Below are positions 26,660-35,554 of a stretch of 45,945 nucleotides of DNA, piece after piece. The position numbers and the translations under genes are program-made. The first letter of the stretch is position 1, and every line of letters begins with the position of its first letter. The stretch lies in the NCBI RefSeq assembly GCF_003933965.1, contig NZ_RSAJ01000007.1, positions 1-45,945 on the forward strand, read 5' to 3'. This DNA comes from Streptomyces sp. RP5T (GTDB taxonomy: Bacteria; Actinomycetota; Actinomycetes; Streptomycetales; Streptomycetaceae). The notes beneath the pieces are model-generated. The model was not told the DNA's origin and ran no database searches. It worked only from the letters and a program-made list of their open reading frames with translations.

Positions 26660-27190
26660 ATGTGGTCGATCACTTCAAGGCCGGTGTCCCGGCGTCTCGC
26701 CGCCGCGCTCGCGGTCGCTGCGGGCCTGGCCGCGGTCTCGGGGTGCACGGTTCCCATCGACGCCGTGACCGGCATCTCCGTGACCGGGGACGGCCATCTG
26801 CTCGGCGTCATCATGGTCTGCGGCCACGAGATCGACGGCGCGACCCTCTCCGTGGACGATGACGACGTCGACGAGCAGGCGACGGTGGGTTCATGGACCG
26901 CCGGCCGTCCCCTGCGTGCGGGACTCACCACCTGGACCCTCGACGCGCCTGCCGCAGGCTGGAAGACGACCAGGCCCCTCACCCCACTCAACTCCAGGAC
27001 CGCCTACGCCCTGTACGGCTGGACCAAGGACAACTCGTGGTCGTCGAGCGCTGTTTCCTTCGGCCTGGCCGACCGGGCCCGGCTCACCCCGGGCCAGGTC
27101 CGCTACGACCGCATCTCGGAGAACGGCGACGAATCCGAAGTCACCGTCTCCCTGGCCCGGTTCGAGGCCGACGCCTGCCGGGACATGTGA
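26660..27190 (+). CDS. Small secreted lipoprotein
   Basis: This 176-residue protein has a lipoprotein signal: a basic start, a hydrophobic stretch (LAAALAVAAGLAA) and the lipobox VSGC with Cys29 as the lipidation site. The mature part is beta-rich, with an acidic patch DDDDVDEQ near residues 65-72, and has no catalytic motif I recognise. It starts at ATG 26660 behind GGGAGG, 33 bp after the antiporter gene, and could be read from the same transcript. Streptomyces genomes encode many such lipoproteins; its relation to the biosynthetic cluster is uncertain. Confidence 0.8.
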   Translation: MWSITSRPVSRRLAAALAVAAGLAAVSGCTVPIDAVTGISVTGDGHLLGVIMVCGHEIDGATLSVDDDDVDEQATVGSWTAGRPLRAGLTTWTLDAPAAGWKTTRPLTPLNSRTAYALYGWTKDNSWSSSAVSFGLADRARLTPGQVRYDRISENGDESEVTVSLARFEADACRDM

Positions 27191-27221
27191 CGCCCCTGCA
27201 CGCACTGAGCCAGCGGGCCCG

Positions 27222-27881
27222 TCACTCGTACCGGTACTTCAGCGAGTCCGCCTCCACCTGCTCGATGTCGGCGATCGTCAGCTCCGGCATCCGCAGCTGG
27301 GCCAGGGTCACCTCCGCCGAGCTCGGCTGCGCGTCCGCGGGCAGCCACTGCTCCGGCTTCCAGGCCGCGCTGCGCAGCAGCGCCTTGGGGCAGTGCGGGT
27401 AGACCTCTTCGATCCCCACCACCAGCGCACTGGCCGGCGGCTTGCCCACGGCGGTCAGCTGGGACAGCAGCTCCGGGTCGGTGGAGACGCAGGCCCGGCC
27501 GTTCACTCTGAGTGTCGTGGTCCGCCCCGGGATGACGAACAGGAGCCCGGCCCGCCCCGTGGCCATGACGTTGTACAGGGTGTCGAGCCGCTTGTTGCCG
27601 GTCGCGTCCGGTATCGCCACCGTGCGTGCGTCCAGGACGGCCACGAACCCTGCGGGTCCGCCGCGTGGCGAGACGTCGCAGTTGCCCTCGGCGTCCGCGC
27701 TGGCGACCATGACGAGCGACGCGCAGGCTATCAACTTCCGTGTCTGCTCCGTGAGTTCGGTCATCTGCTTGCGTATGGCCGCGTCACTGGGCAGCGCGTA
27801 GACCTGACGCAGCGCCTCCGGGTCGTGCACGGCGTCGAGGCGGAGCAGGTCGAAGGCACTGTCGGCAAGGGGTTGCGTCAT
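27222..27881 (-). CDS. Pyridoxamine 5-phosphate oxidase-family flavoprotein (MSMEG_1061-like)
   Basis: This 219-residue protein has the split-barrel PPOX fold: SLVMVASADAEGNCDVSPRGGP, then RTVAIPDATGNKRLDTLYNVMATGRAGLLFVIPG, and a Cys-containing COOH-terminal extension EVYPHCPKALLRSAAWKPEQW. This long form is the MSMEG_1061-type group thought to bind FMN or F420. The reaction is unknown. The ATG at 27881 precedes a conserved-looking acidic helix; a much longer in-frame ORF to 29192 is shadow. It lies head-to-head with the tandem-GNAT gene with 153 bp between. Confidence 0.85.
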   Translation of the reverse strand: MTQPLADSAFDLLRLDAVHDPEALRQVYALPSDAAIRKQMTELTEQTRKLIACASLVMVASADAEGNCDVSPRGGPAGFVAVLDARTVAIPDATGNKRLDTLYNVMATGRAGLLFVIPGRTTTLRVNGRACVSTDPELLSQLTAVGKPPASALVVGIEEVYPHCPKALLRSAAWKPEQWLPADAQPSSAEVTLAQLRMPELTIADIEQVEADSLKYRYE

Positions 27882-28034
27882 GCGACCGACCCTAATGGCC
27901 GGGCTGCGGCTGTGCGCCGCGTCAGCCGGCCCCATGGGCTTCCGCGCCGATCGGTTGATCACCACGGGACCGGGCGGAAGACTGTCGCGGTGTCGTGCCT
28001 GTAGTCGACACCGCTGCCTGGGGAGTGTCCTGCG

Positions 28035-28943
28035 TTGCCAGATCTCGAACCGCGGCTGCCTCCGGGATACCGGGCGCGTCCGGTCACCGCCGACGACACC
28101 GCTGATGTCCATCGCCTGGTCGCGGCCTGCGAGTTCGCGCTCTTCGGGAGCGTGCATTCCGATCCCGGTGGCATCGCCGCCGTCCTCGCCCGACCCGGTC
28201 TGGTCCCGGAGCTGGACACCCGCCTGGTGCATGACCAGGCGGGACAGCTGGTCGCCCGGGCCTGGGTCGACAAGCGCTCCGAGGTGGACGTGCATCCCGC
28301 ACACCGGGGCCGTGGCCTGGGCCGCGCGCTCGTGGCCTGGGCCGAGGCGAGGGCACGGCAGGCGGGCAGTGCCCGCATCGTCCAGACCGTGGCCGACGGC
28401 GACACGGAAGCCCTCGCGCTGCTGCGCTCGCGCGCGTACGAACCGATGGTGACCGAGTGGCTGCTGGAGTTTCCCCTGGAGCAGGAACCAGCCGTGCCCG
28501 AGGTGCCCGCGGGCATCACGGTCCGGCCGTTCCGGGCGGGCGACGAGCACCACGCCCACCAGCTCGTCGAGGACGCCTTCGACGAATGGCAGCAGCGGCG
28601 CAGAAGCTATGAGGAGTGGGCCCGGCACACCGTCGCGCGCCCGTCCTTCGCCCCCGCCATGTCGGCACTGGCGTTCGCCGGCGGCCACCTGGTGGGCGCC
28701 GTGCTCTCCCTGGACCTCCCGGACTCGGGCGAGGCCTACATCGAGCAGGTCGCCGTGCGCCGCGACCACCGCCATCGCGGCATCGCCCGCCTCCTGCTGC
28801 GCACCGCCTTCCTCGCCGGCCACCGGCACCGACGCCGGACCTGCACCCTCGCGACCCACTCGGACACGGGCGCACTGGACCTGTACCTGCGTGTCGGCAT
28901 GACAGTGCGGCACAGCTCCACGGTGTTCCGGAAGGACCTGTGA
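28035..28943 (+). CDS. Tandem GNAT acetyltransferase
   Basis: This 302-residue protein contains two GNAT domains. The first (about 10-150) has VDVHPAHRGRGLGRALV, and the second (about 160-300) has IEQVAVRRDHRHRGIARLLL; both are acetyl-CoA-binding A motifs (R/QxxGxG/A). Two-domain GNATs of this size include mycothiol synthase MshD, but the layout alone does not show that activity, and many paralogues occur in Streptomyces. The TTG at 28035 follows GGGGAG and gives the first strand of the fold directly. Expressed from the 153-bp gap shared with the PPOX gene. Confidence 0.85.
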   Translation: MPDLEPRLPPGYRARPVTADDTADVHRLVAACEFALFGSVHSDPGGIAAVLARPGLVPELDTRLVHDQAGQLVARAWVDKRSEVDVHPAHRGRGLGRALVAWAEARARQAGSARIVQTVADGDTEALALLRSRAYEPMVTEWLLEFPLEQEPAVPEVPAGITVRPFRAGDEHHAHQLVEDAFDEWQQRRRSYEEWARHTVARPSFAPAMSALAFAGGHLVGAVLSLDLPDSGEAYIEQVAVRRDHRHRGIARLLLRTAFLAGHRHRRRTCTLATHSDTGALDLYLRVGMTVRHSSTVFRKDL

Positions 28944-29077
28944 GCCGGTCACCGGGTGGTCCCAGCAACACCCCCACATGCACCGTCTGGCCGCACTGTG
29001 CTGTCGCCCCGCGTCCGCCAGAGTCGTGAAGGTCGGCGGGCTCTGCCGACGGACGCAGCAGCGGGAAGGGAAACGGC

Positions 29078-30664
29078 ATGTCCGACACGACAGTTGGGGC
29101 ACCACACGGCATGGCCCGACGAGGATTCCTGGCCGGGGCCGCCGCCGTGACGGGTACGGCGCTGACGAGCACGGTGTCCACCGGCACGGCACGCGCGGCC
29201 GGGGCGAGGGCCGAAAGCGGCGCCGACAGCGGCCCGTTGGCGCTCACCCACGTCACCGTGATCGACGGATCGGGAGCACCCCCGGCGCCCGGCATGACGG
29301 TCGTGGTCGAGGACGGTCGCGTCACCGGCCTCGCCCCGAGCGCACACATCCGGCTCCGCCCGGGCACCCGCACGGTCGACCTGACCGGCAAGTACCTGAT
29401 CCCGGGGCTGATCGAGGCGCACACCCACAGCGACGGCCCGGAGACCGTGGTCCCGGCGCTGTACGCCCTCGCCGGCGTCACCACGGTCCGGGAGATGCGA
29501 GGTCAGCCGGTCCACCACGAGTGGCGCGAGAAGATCCGCAGCGGTGCCCTGCTCGGCCCCCGCTGGGTGGTCGGCAGCCCCATCGTCGACGGCACGCCCT
29601 CCCTGTGGGCGGCCGACGTCGGCCCGACGATCGAGGTGCGCGACGCGGCCGAGGGCCGCCGAGCCGTGCGGCGGGTCAGGCGCGAGGGCGCGGACTTCGT
29701 CAAGGTGTACTCCCGGCTGTCCCGTGAGGCCTACTTCGCCATCGCGGACGAGGCCCGGCGCCAGGGCATCCCCCACCTCGGTCACTGCCCCGACACCGTA
29801 CGGATCGCGGAGGCGAGCGCCTGCGGCCACCGTTCCATCGAGCACCTGCACGCACTGCTCCTGGCGACCTCGCGGCACGAGAAGGAGATTCGGCGCCGTC
29901 TGGCCGCCGTACGGATCGATCCGCGCGATCCCAGCAGCCTGTCCCGGTACCACAGTTGGTTCCAGCAGGTGCATCCCCTCGAATGGCGGGCGGTGCAGGG
30001 TTACGACCGGGACCGGGCGGACGCCCTCTTCCGGAGTCTGTCGGCCGACGGGACCGTGGTCGTCCCCACGCTCAGCGTTCACCACACGCTGGAGCGGCCC
30101 GAGGACGTGCCCGCCCGGGCCGAGGAGCGGAAGTACCTGCCCGCGTGGCAGGTGGAGAGCTGGCCGGACCAGCTGACGGCCCTGATCGGCGGGCGCACAC
30201 CCGAGCAGGAACGGCAGATCCGGCAGATCTTCGCGCACCGGCTCCGGCTGGTGAGGGAACTGCGCGACATGGGCGTAAGGCTCGCCGCGGGCACCGACAC
30301 CGGCACGGGATACCTCGTCCCCGGCTTCGCCCTCCACGACGAACTGGCACTGCTCGTGTCGGCCGGTCTCACCCCGGCCGAGGCCCTGCGCGCGGCCACG
30401 CGGGACGCGGCCCGCACCCTCAGGCTGCCCGATGTCGGCACCGTGGCCCGTGGACAGGCCGCCGATCTGCTGGTCCTCGATGCCGACCCGCTGCGCGACA
30501 TCCGCAACACCCGTCGCATCCATGGCGTGGTCGTCGACGGCAGGTGGATCCCGCCGGAGGAGCGCCACCGGTTGCTCGCGGCCGTGGAGGAGGCCGCCGC
30601 GCACACCCCGCCGCCCGAGGAGGGGGCGACCATGACGGGCTGCGGCTGCGGCGGACACCCCTGA
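29078..30664 (+). CDS. Tat-exported amidohydrolase
   Basis: This 528-residue protein has a twin-arginine signal (MARRGFLAGAAAVTG, with an alanine-rich hydrophobic stretch) and an amidohydrolase-superfamily metal-dependent hydrolase domain. The metal site begins with EAHTHSDGP, followed by a conserved Lys region (VKVYSRLS), HLGHCPDT, EHLHALL and a late Asp in LAAGTDTGTG. Such enzymes (imidazolonepropionase- or prolidase-like) hydrolyse amides or cyclic C-N bonds, here outside the membrane. A C-terminal tail is Cys/Gly-rich (CGCGGHP). The start ATG 29078 follows GGGAAGGG. The substrate is unknown and it has no obvious operon partner. Confidence 0.88.
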   Translation: MSDTTVGAPHGMARRGFLAGAAAVTGTALTSTVSTGTARAAGARAESGADSGPLALTHVTVIDGSGAPPAPGMTVVVEDGRVTGLAPSAHIRLRPGTRTVDLTGKYLIPGLIEAHTHSDGPETVVPALYALAGVTTVREMRGQPVHHEWREKIRSGALLGPRWVVGSPIVDGTPSLWAADVGPTIEVRDAAEGRRAVRRVRREGADFVKVYSRLSREAYFAIADEARRQGIPHLGHCPDTVRIAEASACGHRSIEHLHALLLATSRHEKEIRRRLAAVRIDPRDPSSLSRYHSWFQQVHPLEWRAVQGYDRDRADALFRSLSADGTVVVPTLSVHHTLERPEDVPARAEERKYLPAWQVESWPDQLTALIGGRTPEQERQIRQIFAHRLRLVRELRDMGVRLAAGTDTGTGYLVPGFALHDELALLVSAGLTPAEALRAATRDAARTLRLPDVGTVARGQAADLLVLDADPLRDIRNTRRIHGVVVDGRWIPPEERHRLLAAVEEAAAHTPPPEEGATMTGCGCGGHP

Positions 30665-30776
30665 CGACCCTCGCACGGCGCCGACGATCACCGTGGCGGT
30701 CGGGGCGCCGGTCGGCGAACCACCCACCGGATGTTCAGTACAACGTGTTCGACCCCGGCGCCGCACACGGGCGGCA

Positions 30777-31997
30777 TCACCCGGCGGCCTGTGTGGCCCA
30801 CGGTGTCGGTACGGCGGCTTGGGACGGGCTCGTGTACCCCTGTTCCAGGACCGTCCGCAGGGCGCGGAAGTCGTGGGGTCTGCCGACGGCCACGGCGCCC
30901 ACGGGGTGCCCGTTCGCGGTGGCCAGGGCGGCGAAGTCGAAGTCGCCGATGTCGCCCTGCACCGTCAGGGAGTCGGCTTCGGCGCAGTGACCGGCGATCT
31001 GCAGCATGACGCCGTACTGGTCGGTCCACGACCAGGGCACCGCGGTGAAGGGTCTCCCGGCGCCGAGCATGTTCCGGGCGACGGCGGCGGCGTGTTGCTG
31101 GGCGTGGTTCCACTGCTCCACGCGCACGTGTCGTCCAAGGACCGGGTCGGGGTACAGCGCCACGTCCCCTGCCGCGAAGACACGGGGATCGCTGGTCGCG
31201 CCGAACGCGTCGACGCGTATGCCGTCGCCTGCGTCCAGGCCGGCCCGCGCGGCCAGTTCCACGTCGGGCCGCATGCCGGCGGCGACCAGCACCGTGTGCG
31301 CGTCCCAGCTCCTGCCGTCTGCGCTGGCTGCCGCCGGCATGCCGCCGTCCCTGCGGGTGAGTCCTGTGAGCGTGACCCCGGTGTGCACCCGGGTCCCGTG
31401 GGCGCGGTGGAGCTCCAGGACGGCGCGGCGCAGGGGTGCGGGCAGGACCCGGCGCAGGGGCTCCGCTTCGGCCTCCAGGACCGTGACGTCGAGTCCGGCC
31501 GAGCGAGCGCTCGCGGCGACTTCCAGGCCGACCAGTCCCGCGCCGACGACCAGCAGAGGACCGCCGGACATCAGGTCGGCGCGGAGAGCGGGCACGTCGT
31601 CGAGGCCGCGCAGGGTGTGCACACGGTCGTGTCCGGTGGCGTACGGCAGGATGCGCGCGCGTCCTCCGGTCGCCAGCAGCAGCCGGTCGTACGGCAGCCG
31701 GCTTCCGTCGGAGCATTCAAGGACCCCGCCGGAGACGTCCGTGACCCTCGTGCCGGTGCGCAGTTCGATGCCCTGTTCCTGCCAGGTGGCCGGGGGCTGA
31801 AGGCGGAGCCGCTCGTGTGCCAGGGCCCTCTTGACGAGGTCCTTGGACAGCGGCGGACGCCGGTACGGGGCGTGCGGTTCCTCGCCGATCAGGAGGATCC
31901 GGCCGTCGAATCCTTCTTTGCGCAGGGTGAGCGCGGCGGTCGCGCCGGCGACTCCGGTGCCGACGACCGCGATGGTGCGGGGCGTGGTCTCAGGCAC
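30777..31997 (-). CDS. Rubredoxin reductase (FAD/NAD(P)H)
   Basis: This 406-residue flavoprotein has two Rossmann motifs: the FAD loop [16 protein letters not shown] near the N-terminus and a second, NAD-binding, [16 protein letters not shown] near residue 150. [10 protein letters not shown] is typical of ferredoxin/rubredoxin reductases, as is the C-terminal [12 protein letters not shown] block. It passes electrons from NAD(P)H to rubredoxin. The GTG at 31997 overlaps the end of the rubredoxin gene by eight bases. Together with the two rubredoxins and AlkB it completes the alkane hydroxylase electron chain. Confidence 0.9.
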   Translation of the reverse strand: MPETTPRTIAVVGTGVAGATAALTLRKEGFDGRILLIGEEPHAPYRRPPLSKDLVKRALAHERLRLQPPATWQEQGIELRTGTRVTDVSGGVLECSDGSRLPYDRLLLATGGRARILPYATGHDRVHTLRGLDDVPALRADLMSGGPLLVVGAGLVGLEVAASARSAGLDVTVLEAEAEPLRRVLPAPLRRAVLELHRAHGTRVHTGVTLTGLTRRDGGMPAAASADGRSWDAHTVLVAAGMRPDVELAARAGLDAGDGIRVDAFGATSDPRVFAAGDVALYPDPVLGRHVRVEQWNHAQQHAAAVARNMLGAGRPFTAVPWSWTDQYGVMLQIAGHCAEADSLTVQGDIGDFDFAALATANGHPVGAVAVGRPHDFRALRTVLEQGYTSPSQAAVPTPWATQAAG

Positions 31998-32163
31998 GGG
32001 ACGCCTCGACCATCTGGAAGTCGGCCTTGGCGGCACCGCAGTCGGGGCAGGACCAGTCGTCCGGGATGTCCTCCCAGCGGGTGCCCGGGGCGATGCCCTC
32101 CTCCGGCCAGCCCTGTGCCTCGTCGTAGACGAAACCGCAGACCAGGCATTCCCAGATCTTCAC
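31990..32163 (-). CDS. Rubredoxin, AlkG2-type
   Basis: This 57-residue iron protein has two CxxCG knuckles, [16 protein letters not shown] and [11 protein letters not shown], which bind one Fe(Cys)4 centre. The spacing after the second knuckle (CGAAKADF) lacks the extra residue of AlkG1-type rubredoxins, so it should be the type that can transfer electrons from the reductase to AlkB. It starts at GTG 32163 in a GTGA overlap with the other rubredoxin and overlaps the reductase start by eight bases. Confidence 0.92.
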   Translation of the reverse strand: MKIWECLVCGFVYDEAQGWPEEGIAPGTRWEDIPDDWSCPDCGAAKADFQMVEASRA

Positions 32164-32324
32164 GCCGGCTCCTCGAAGTCGATCTTCTCGCGGACCCCGC
32201 AGTCCGGGCAGGGCCAGCTGTCGGGCACGTCCGCCCAGGCGGTACCGGCGGGAAAGCCCTCGCGCGGCGCACCGGTCCGTTCGTCGTACACATAGCCGCA
32301 GACAGGGCACAGGTGACGGCTCAT
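32160..32324 (-). CDS. Rubredoxin, AlkG1-type
   Basis: This 54-residue rubredoxin has knuckles [13 protein letters not shown] and [12 protein letters not shown]. The CGVREKxDF form has one residue more than its neighbour and includes the Arg known from AlkG1-type rubredoxins, which in tested systems do not replace AlkG2-type in electron transfer to AlkB. The ATG at 32324 shares one base with the AlkB stop, so translation is coupled. Having one of each type beside AlkB is common in actinobacteria; the AlkG1 role is unclear. Confidence 0.92.
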   Translation of the reverse strand: MSRHLCPVCGYVYDERTGAPREGFPAGTAWADVPDSWPCPDCGVREKIDFEEPA

Positions 32325-33499
32325 CAGCGGCTCCCGTGGCGGGCGAGGACCTTGGCCCGCGCGCGGGGGTGGATGTTGGCCCGGGTCACGTCGCCGTCGT
32401 AGTGGGCGAGGAGCCGGGGGTCCATCACCCGCCGCCACAGCGGCGGAACGACGGCGAGCAGGATCATCCCCGCGTACCCGGTGGGAAGTTGCGGCGACTC
32501 CTCGAAGTGGCGCAGGGCCTGGTAGCGCCGGGTGGGGTTGGCGTGGTGGTCGCTGTGCCGCTGCAGGTGGTAGAGGAAGACGTTGGAGGCGATGTCGTCG
32601 CTGTTCCAGCTGTGCTGCGGGGTGCAGCGCTCGTAGCGGCCCGCGGGTGTCCTCTGCCGCAACAGCCCGTAGTGCTCCAGGTAGTTGACGACCTCCAGCA
32701 GGCAGAAGCCGATGACCGCCTGGGCGGCCAGGTACGGCAGCACCCGGGGCCCGAACGCGGCGGTGAGCGCGGCGAACAGCACCGCCGAGAGCGCCCACGC
32801 GCCGAGCACGTCGTTGCCCGGGTGCCACGGGCTGCGGCCCAGTCGGGCGAGCCGTTCCTTCTCCAGGTGCCAGCCCGAGCGGGCGCTGCCGTACACCGAA
32901 CGGGGCAGGAACCGCCAGAAGGACTGGCCCAGACGGGAGCTGGCGGGGTCCTCGGGGGTGGCGACCCGCACATGGTGGCCGCGGTTGTGCTCAATGTAGA
33001 AGTGCCCGTAGCAGGTCTGGGCGAGGGCGATCCGGGCGAGCCGGCGTTCCAGCGCCTCCTTCTTGTGGCCCAGTTCGTGCGCGGTGTTGATGCCGATCCC
33101 GGCGACGATGCCGAGGGTGACGGTCAGCCCCGCCCCGTCCGCGACGGACAGGCCGCCACCGGCCCACAGCCGGCAGGCCAGCACCAGCCCGGCGTACTGG
33201 AGGGGCAGGTACAGGTAGGTGCACCAGCGGTAGTACCGGTCCGACTCCAGCCAGGTCAGGACGCTGTCGGGCGGGTTGTTGGAGTCCTTGCCGACCAGGA
33301 GGTCCGCCAGCGGGATCACGCCGAAGACGACCAGCGGCAGCAGCCACCAGAAGAAGCCGTGCCCCGTGGCCGTCGCCAGTCCCCACGCCGCGAACGGGAA
33401 GGCGGGCAGCACGAGTCCGAGCAACCAAAGGTAGCGCTTGCCGTCTCGCCAGGTCACCGTCGACGCCGGCGCGCCGAGCGGATACGAGCTCCCTGCCAT
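32324..33499 (-). CDS. alkB: Alkane 1-monooxygenase AlkB
   Basis: This 391-residue integral membrane diiron enzyme carries all the AlkB histidine boxes: HELGHKK (141-147), EHNRGHH (170-176), NYLEHYG (272-278) and LQRHSDHH (312-319), with about six hydrophobic segments. It hydroxylates the terminal carbon of medium-chain alkanes with O2 and electrons from rubredoxin. It starts at ATG 33499 with a strong GGAGGT site. It leads the operon alkB-rub-rub-reductase and is divergent to a TetR gene with duplicated operator-like sequences between. Confidence 0.96.
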   Translation of the reverse strand: MAGSSYPLGAPASTVTWRDGKRYLWLLGLVLPAFPFAAWGLATATGHGFFWWLLPLVVFGVIPLADLLVGKDSNNPPDSVLTWLESDRYYRWCTYLYLPLQYAGLVLACRLWAGGGLSVADGAGLTVTLGIVAGIGINTAHELGHKKEALERRLARIALAQTCYGHFYIEHNRGHHVRVATPEDPASSRLGQSFWRFLPRSVYGSARSGWHLEKERLARLGRSPWHPGNDVLGAWALSAVLFAALTAAFGPRVLPYLAAQAVIGFCLLEVVNYLEHYGLLRQRTPAGRYERCTPQHSWNSDDIASNVFLYHLQRHSDHHANPTRRYQALRHFEESPQLPTGYAGMILLAVVPPLWRRVMDPRLLAHYDGDVTRANIHPRARAKVLARHGSR

Positions 33500-33514
33500 G
33501 CCCCACCTCCATTG

Positions 33515-33567
33515 GACACTTTGAATGGAAACTGTCCAGAAACTAGACAGTAATAAGCGTGAGTGTC
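33515..33567. promoter_or_regulatory. Duplicated operator between alkB and the TetR gene
   Basis: The half-sites GACA-N14-TGTC occur twice with identical spacing, at 33515-33536 and 33546-33567, offset by exactly 31 bp (three helical turns). The flanks (CCATTGGACACT near 33509 and AGTGTCAATGG at 33562) also mirror each other. The region is AT-rich for this genome and covers the alkB promoter area, so it is a strong TetR operator candidate. Confidence 0.65.
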
Positions 33568-33603
33568 AATGGATCGGGAGCCGCTCGTTAGGATGGGGCC
33601 GAG

Positions 33604-34188
33604 ATGACGCGCTATCGAGAATCGGTCCGCTCCCTGCTCAAGGAGCGGATCCTGGACGCCGCCCACGAGCGGGTCGCGGCCGACGGCTGGGACCGCCTGA
33701 AGATGACCCATATCGCCACCACCGCGGGGGTGAGCCGGCAGACCGTCTACACGGAGTACGGCTCCAAGGCGGCCATCGGACAGGCCCTGGTGATGCGCGA
33801 GGTCGAACGCTTCCTCACCGGCATACAGGGTCAACTCCTCGCGCACCCCGACGACATGAGGGCCGCCATCACCGCCGCCATCGGGCACACCCTGCGCACG
33901 GCGGCCGACAACTCGCTGCTCAAGGCCATCCTGACCAGCAGCCGGGGCGGTGACGAGGATCTGCTCGCCCATCTGACGACCCGCTCCGAGCCCCTCCTCG
34001 ACACCGCCATCAGCATGCTCACCGCCTACGCGACGGAGGTCTGGCCCGATATCGACGCGCACTCCCGGGACCTGGCGGTCGAGTCGGTGGTGCGCCTGAC
34101 CGTCAGCCACCTCGTCCAGCCCACCCTGCCGCCGGACCTCTCCGCGGAACGCATCGCCGAGATCACCATGCGGGTCGTACAGGCCTGA
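33604..34188 (+). CDS. TetR-family repressor of the alkane operon
   Basis: This 194-residue protein has a TetR helix-turn-helix (MTHIATTAGVSRQTVYTEYGSKAAIGQAL) and an all-helical ligand domain. It is divergently transcribed from alkB, as are the known AlkU/AlkW-type repressors of Actinobacteria, and the duplicated operator lies between them. It likely represses alkB in the absence of an alkane-derived ligand such as a fatty acid; this is inferred from position. The ATG at 33604 precedes the recognition helix by the usual distance. Confidence 0.9.
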   Translation: MTRYRESVRSLLKERILDAAHERVAADGWDRLKMTHIATTAGVSRQTVYTEYGSKAAIGQALVMREVERFLTGIQGQLLAHPDDMRAAITAAIGHTLRTAADNSLLKAILTSSRGGDEDLLAHLTTRSEPLLDTAISMLTAYATEVWPDIDAHSRDLAVESVVRLTVSHLVQPTLPPDLSAERIAEITMRVVQA

Positions 34189-34264
34189 ACGGCCCGTCCG
34201 GGAAGGGCACGCCGACGCCCGCAACGCCCCGTTCACGGAGGACAGCGGCCGGATCGAAAAGGGT

Positions 34265-34293
34265 TTGAGCCGGACCGGCCCCGCTGCTAGGTT
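34265..34293 (+). promoter_or_regulatory. Candidate sigma70-type promoter
   Basis: TTGAGC (34265-34270) and TAGGTT (34288-34293) are separated by exactly 17 bp, a plausible HrdB-type promoter. It lies about 150 bp upstream of the acetyltransferase start, leaving a leader that contains a possible 17-codon reading frame. Confidence 0.4.
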
Positions 34294-34332
34294 CCCGGTG
34301 GATCGTGAAGTCGTCGTAGGGAGGTGAGCCCC

Positions 34333-34386
34333 GTGAACGCAGTAACCCGTGGGTGCTCCCTCACTCCGTCACGGTCCGGCGGCTGA
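34333..34386 (+). CDS. Possible 17-residue leader peptide
   Basis: A GTG start at 34333 follows GGGAGGTGAG and encodes 17 residues (MNAVTRGC... ending SRSGG) before a TGA, 55 bp upstream of the acetyltransferase gene. It could be a translated leader controlling the downstream pair by attenuation, but chance is a serious alternative. Confidence 0.25.
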   Translation: MNAVTRGCSLTPSRSGG

Positions 34387-34441
34387 CGTTCGGTGTCGCC
34401 GGGAGCGCCTGAGATCGAGGCACTCCTGGAGGGAGACTCCG

Positions 34442-35233
34442 ATGAACACAACGCCTTTCACACCTGGCCTGAGCGAGCACGCGGTAGTCATCACACGCGT
34501 CACGGACCGGCACTGGCACGCCCTGCACGACGCCCTGGTGGTCGGCCGCGGACATGCTCAACACCGGCCCGACGGACGCCTGTTCGTCAGTGTCGACGCC
34601 TGGCACGACACCGCTTTCGACCGACTTGCCGCAACCATGTCGGCGAGCCTTCCGGGGCCCCTGTACACGGTGGTCGACGAAGCCGACACCGAGCTGACGG
34701 CCGCCTGGCTGCGGGCCGGGTTCGCGGTCCGGCGCCGCGAGTGGGAGTACGCCGTGCCGACCGATCCCCGTCTCACGGGACTCGGCACGGTCCTGCCGCC
34801 CTCCGGCGTGACAATCGTCCCGGCCGGTCAGGCGGACGAATCGCTGCTGCGGGCGGTGGACCGGGAGATCCGTGGCGAGGTCGAGGCGACGGTCGGGTGG
34901 CATTCGATGCCCGCTGAGGTGGTTCCGTGCCGCGACGGCGACACCCTCGTCGACCCGTCGAAGTACGCGGTGGCCGCGGCAACCGACCGCTACCTGGGGC
35001 TGATCCGGGTGGTGACGGCGATCCGGCCGCGCATCGGGCTGGTCGCGGTCCGGGCCGACGCACAGCGCCGGGGCGTCGCGCGGGCCCTGCTCGCCCACGC
35101 GCTGGGCATCCTGCACCAGTCCGGCTTCGCCGAGGCCTGGACCGAGGTCCAGGAGTCCAACCGAGCAGGCTCGGCACTGTTCGAGGGCATCGGCGCCCGG
35201 CCGATGAGCAGCAACCTGGAGCTGGTGCGATGA
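34442..35233 (+). CDS. GNAT-family acetyltransferase
   Basis: This 263-residue protein has one clear GNAT domain in its second half: an acetyl-CoA loop at [21 protein letters not shown] and the following [23 protein letters not shown], in which the Asn and the later residues form the catalytic end of the fold. The first half (about 1-110) may be a degenerate second GNAT domain. Its stop overlaps the start of the IF-1 paralogue (ATGA), so the two are translationally coupled. That link to a translation factor is unusual and may hint at modification of a ribosomal or tRNA-related target, or only at shared regulation. Confidence 0.88.
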   Translation: MNTTPFTPGLSEHAVVITRVTDRHWHALHDALVVGRGHAQHRPDGRLFVSVDAWHDTAFDRLAATMSASLPGPLYTVVDEADTELTAAWLRAGFAVRRREWEYAVPTDPRLTGLGTVLPPSGVTIVPAGQADESLLRAVDREIRGEVEATVGWHSMPAEVVPCRDGDTLVDPSKYAVAAATDRYLGLIRVVTAIRPRIGLVAVRADAQRRGVARALLAHALGILHQSGFAEAWTEVQESNRAGSALFEGIGARPMSSNLELVR

Positions 35234-35454
35234 CGAGGAACAAGAACGTCATCGAGGTCGAGGGCCGGGTCGTCGAGTGCCTGCGCAGCGCCATGTTCAC
35301 CGTGGAGCTGGAGAACGGCCACCAGGTCCTCGCGCACGTCAGCGGCAAGATCCGCAAGAACTACATCAGGATCATGCTTGAGGACCGGGTGCTGGTGGAG
35401 CTCCCGCCGTACGACCTGACGCGCGGCCGGATCGTCTTCCGGTACCGGAACTAG
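35230..35454 (+). CDS. infA: Translation initiation factor IF-1 paralogue
   Basis: This 74-residue protein is a full-length IF-1 with the OB-fold pattern [41 protein letters not shown] and [24 protein letters not shown]-1 blocks the ribosomal A site during initiation. It is not in the usual ribosomal-protein operon but coupled to an acetyltransferase gene, so it is probably a second copy used under specific conditions. A strong terminator follows. Confidence 0.93.
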   Translation: MTRNKNVIEVEGRVVECLRSAMFTVELENGHQVLAHVSGKIRKNYIRIMLEDRVLVELPPYDLTRGRIVFRYRN

Positions 35455-35484
35455 CGGGCCTGCGCCCGCCCGCAGGGCCACGTC

Positions 35485-35519
35485 GGGGCCCGGTCACGGA
35501 GTTCGCGTGACCGGGCCCC
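35485..35519 (+). terminator. Strong hairpin terminator after the IF-1 gene
   Basis: The arms GGGGCCCGGTCACG (35485-35498) and CGTGACCGGGCCCC (35506-35519) form a perfect 14-bp stem with a 7-nt loop. It starts 31 bp after the IF-1 stop and lies between convergent genes, so it may stop both. Confidence 0.8.
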
Positions 35520-35554
35520 GGGACGGCCTCTTCGGCACCCGTCCCGGCACCTGG

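Noticed and set aside
27882-29192. Upstream extension of the PPOX gene to a 656-codon frame
   Set aside because: The added part is antisense to the tandem-GNAT gene and has no domain; the PPOX domain begins at 27881.
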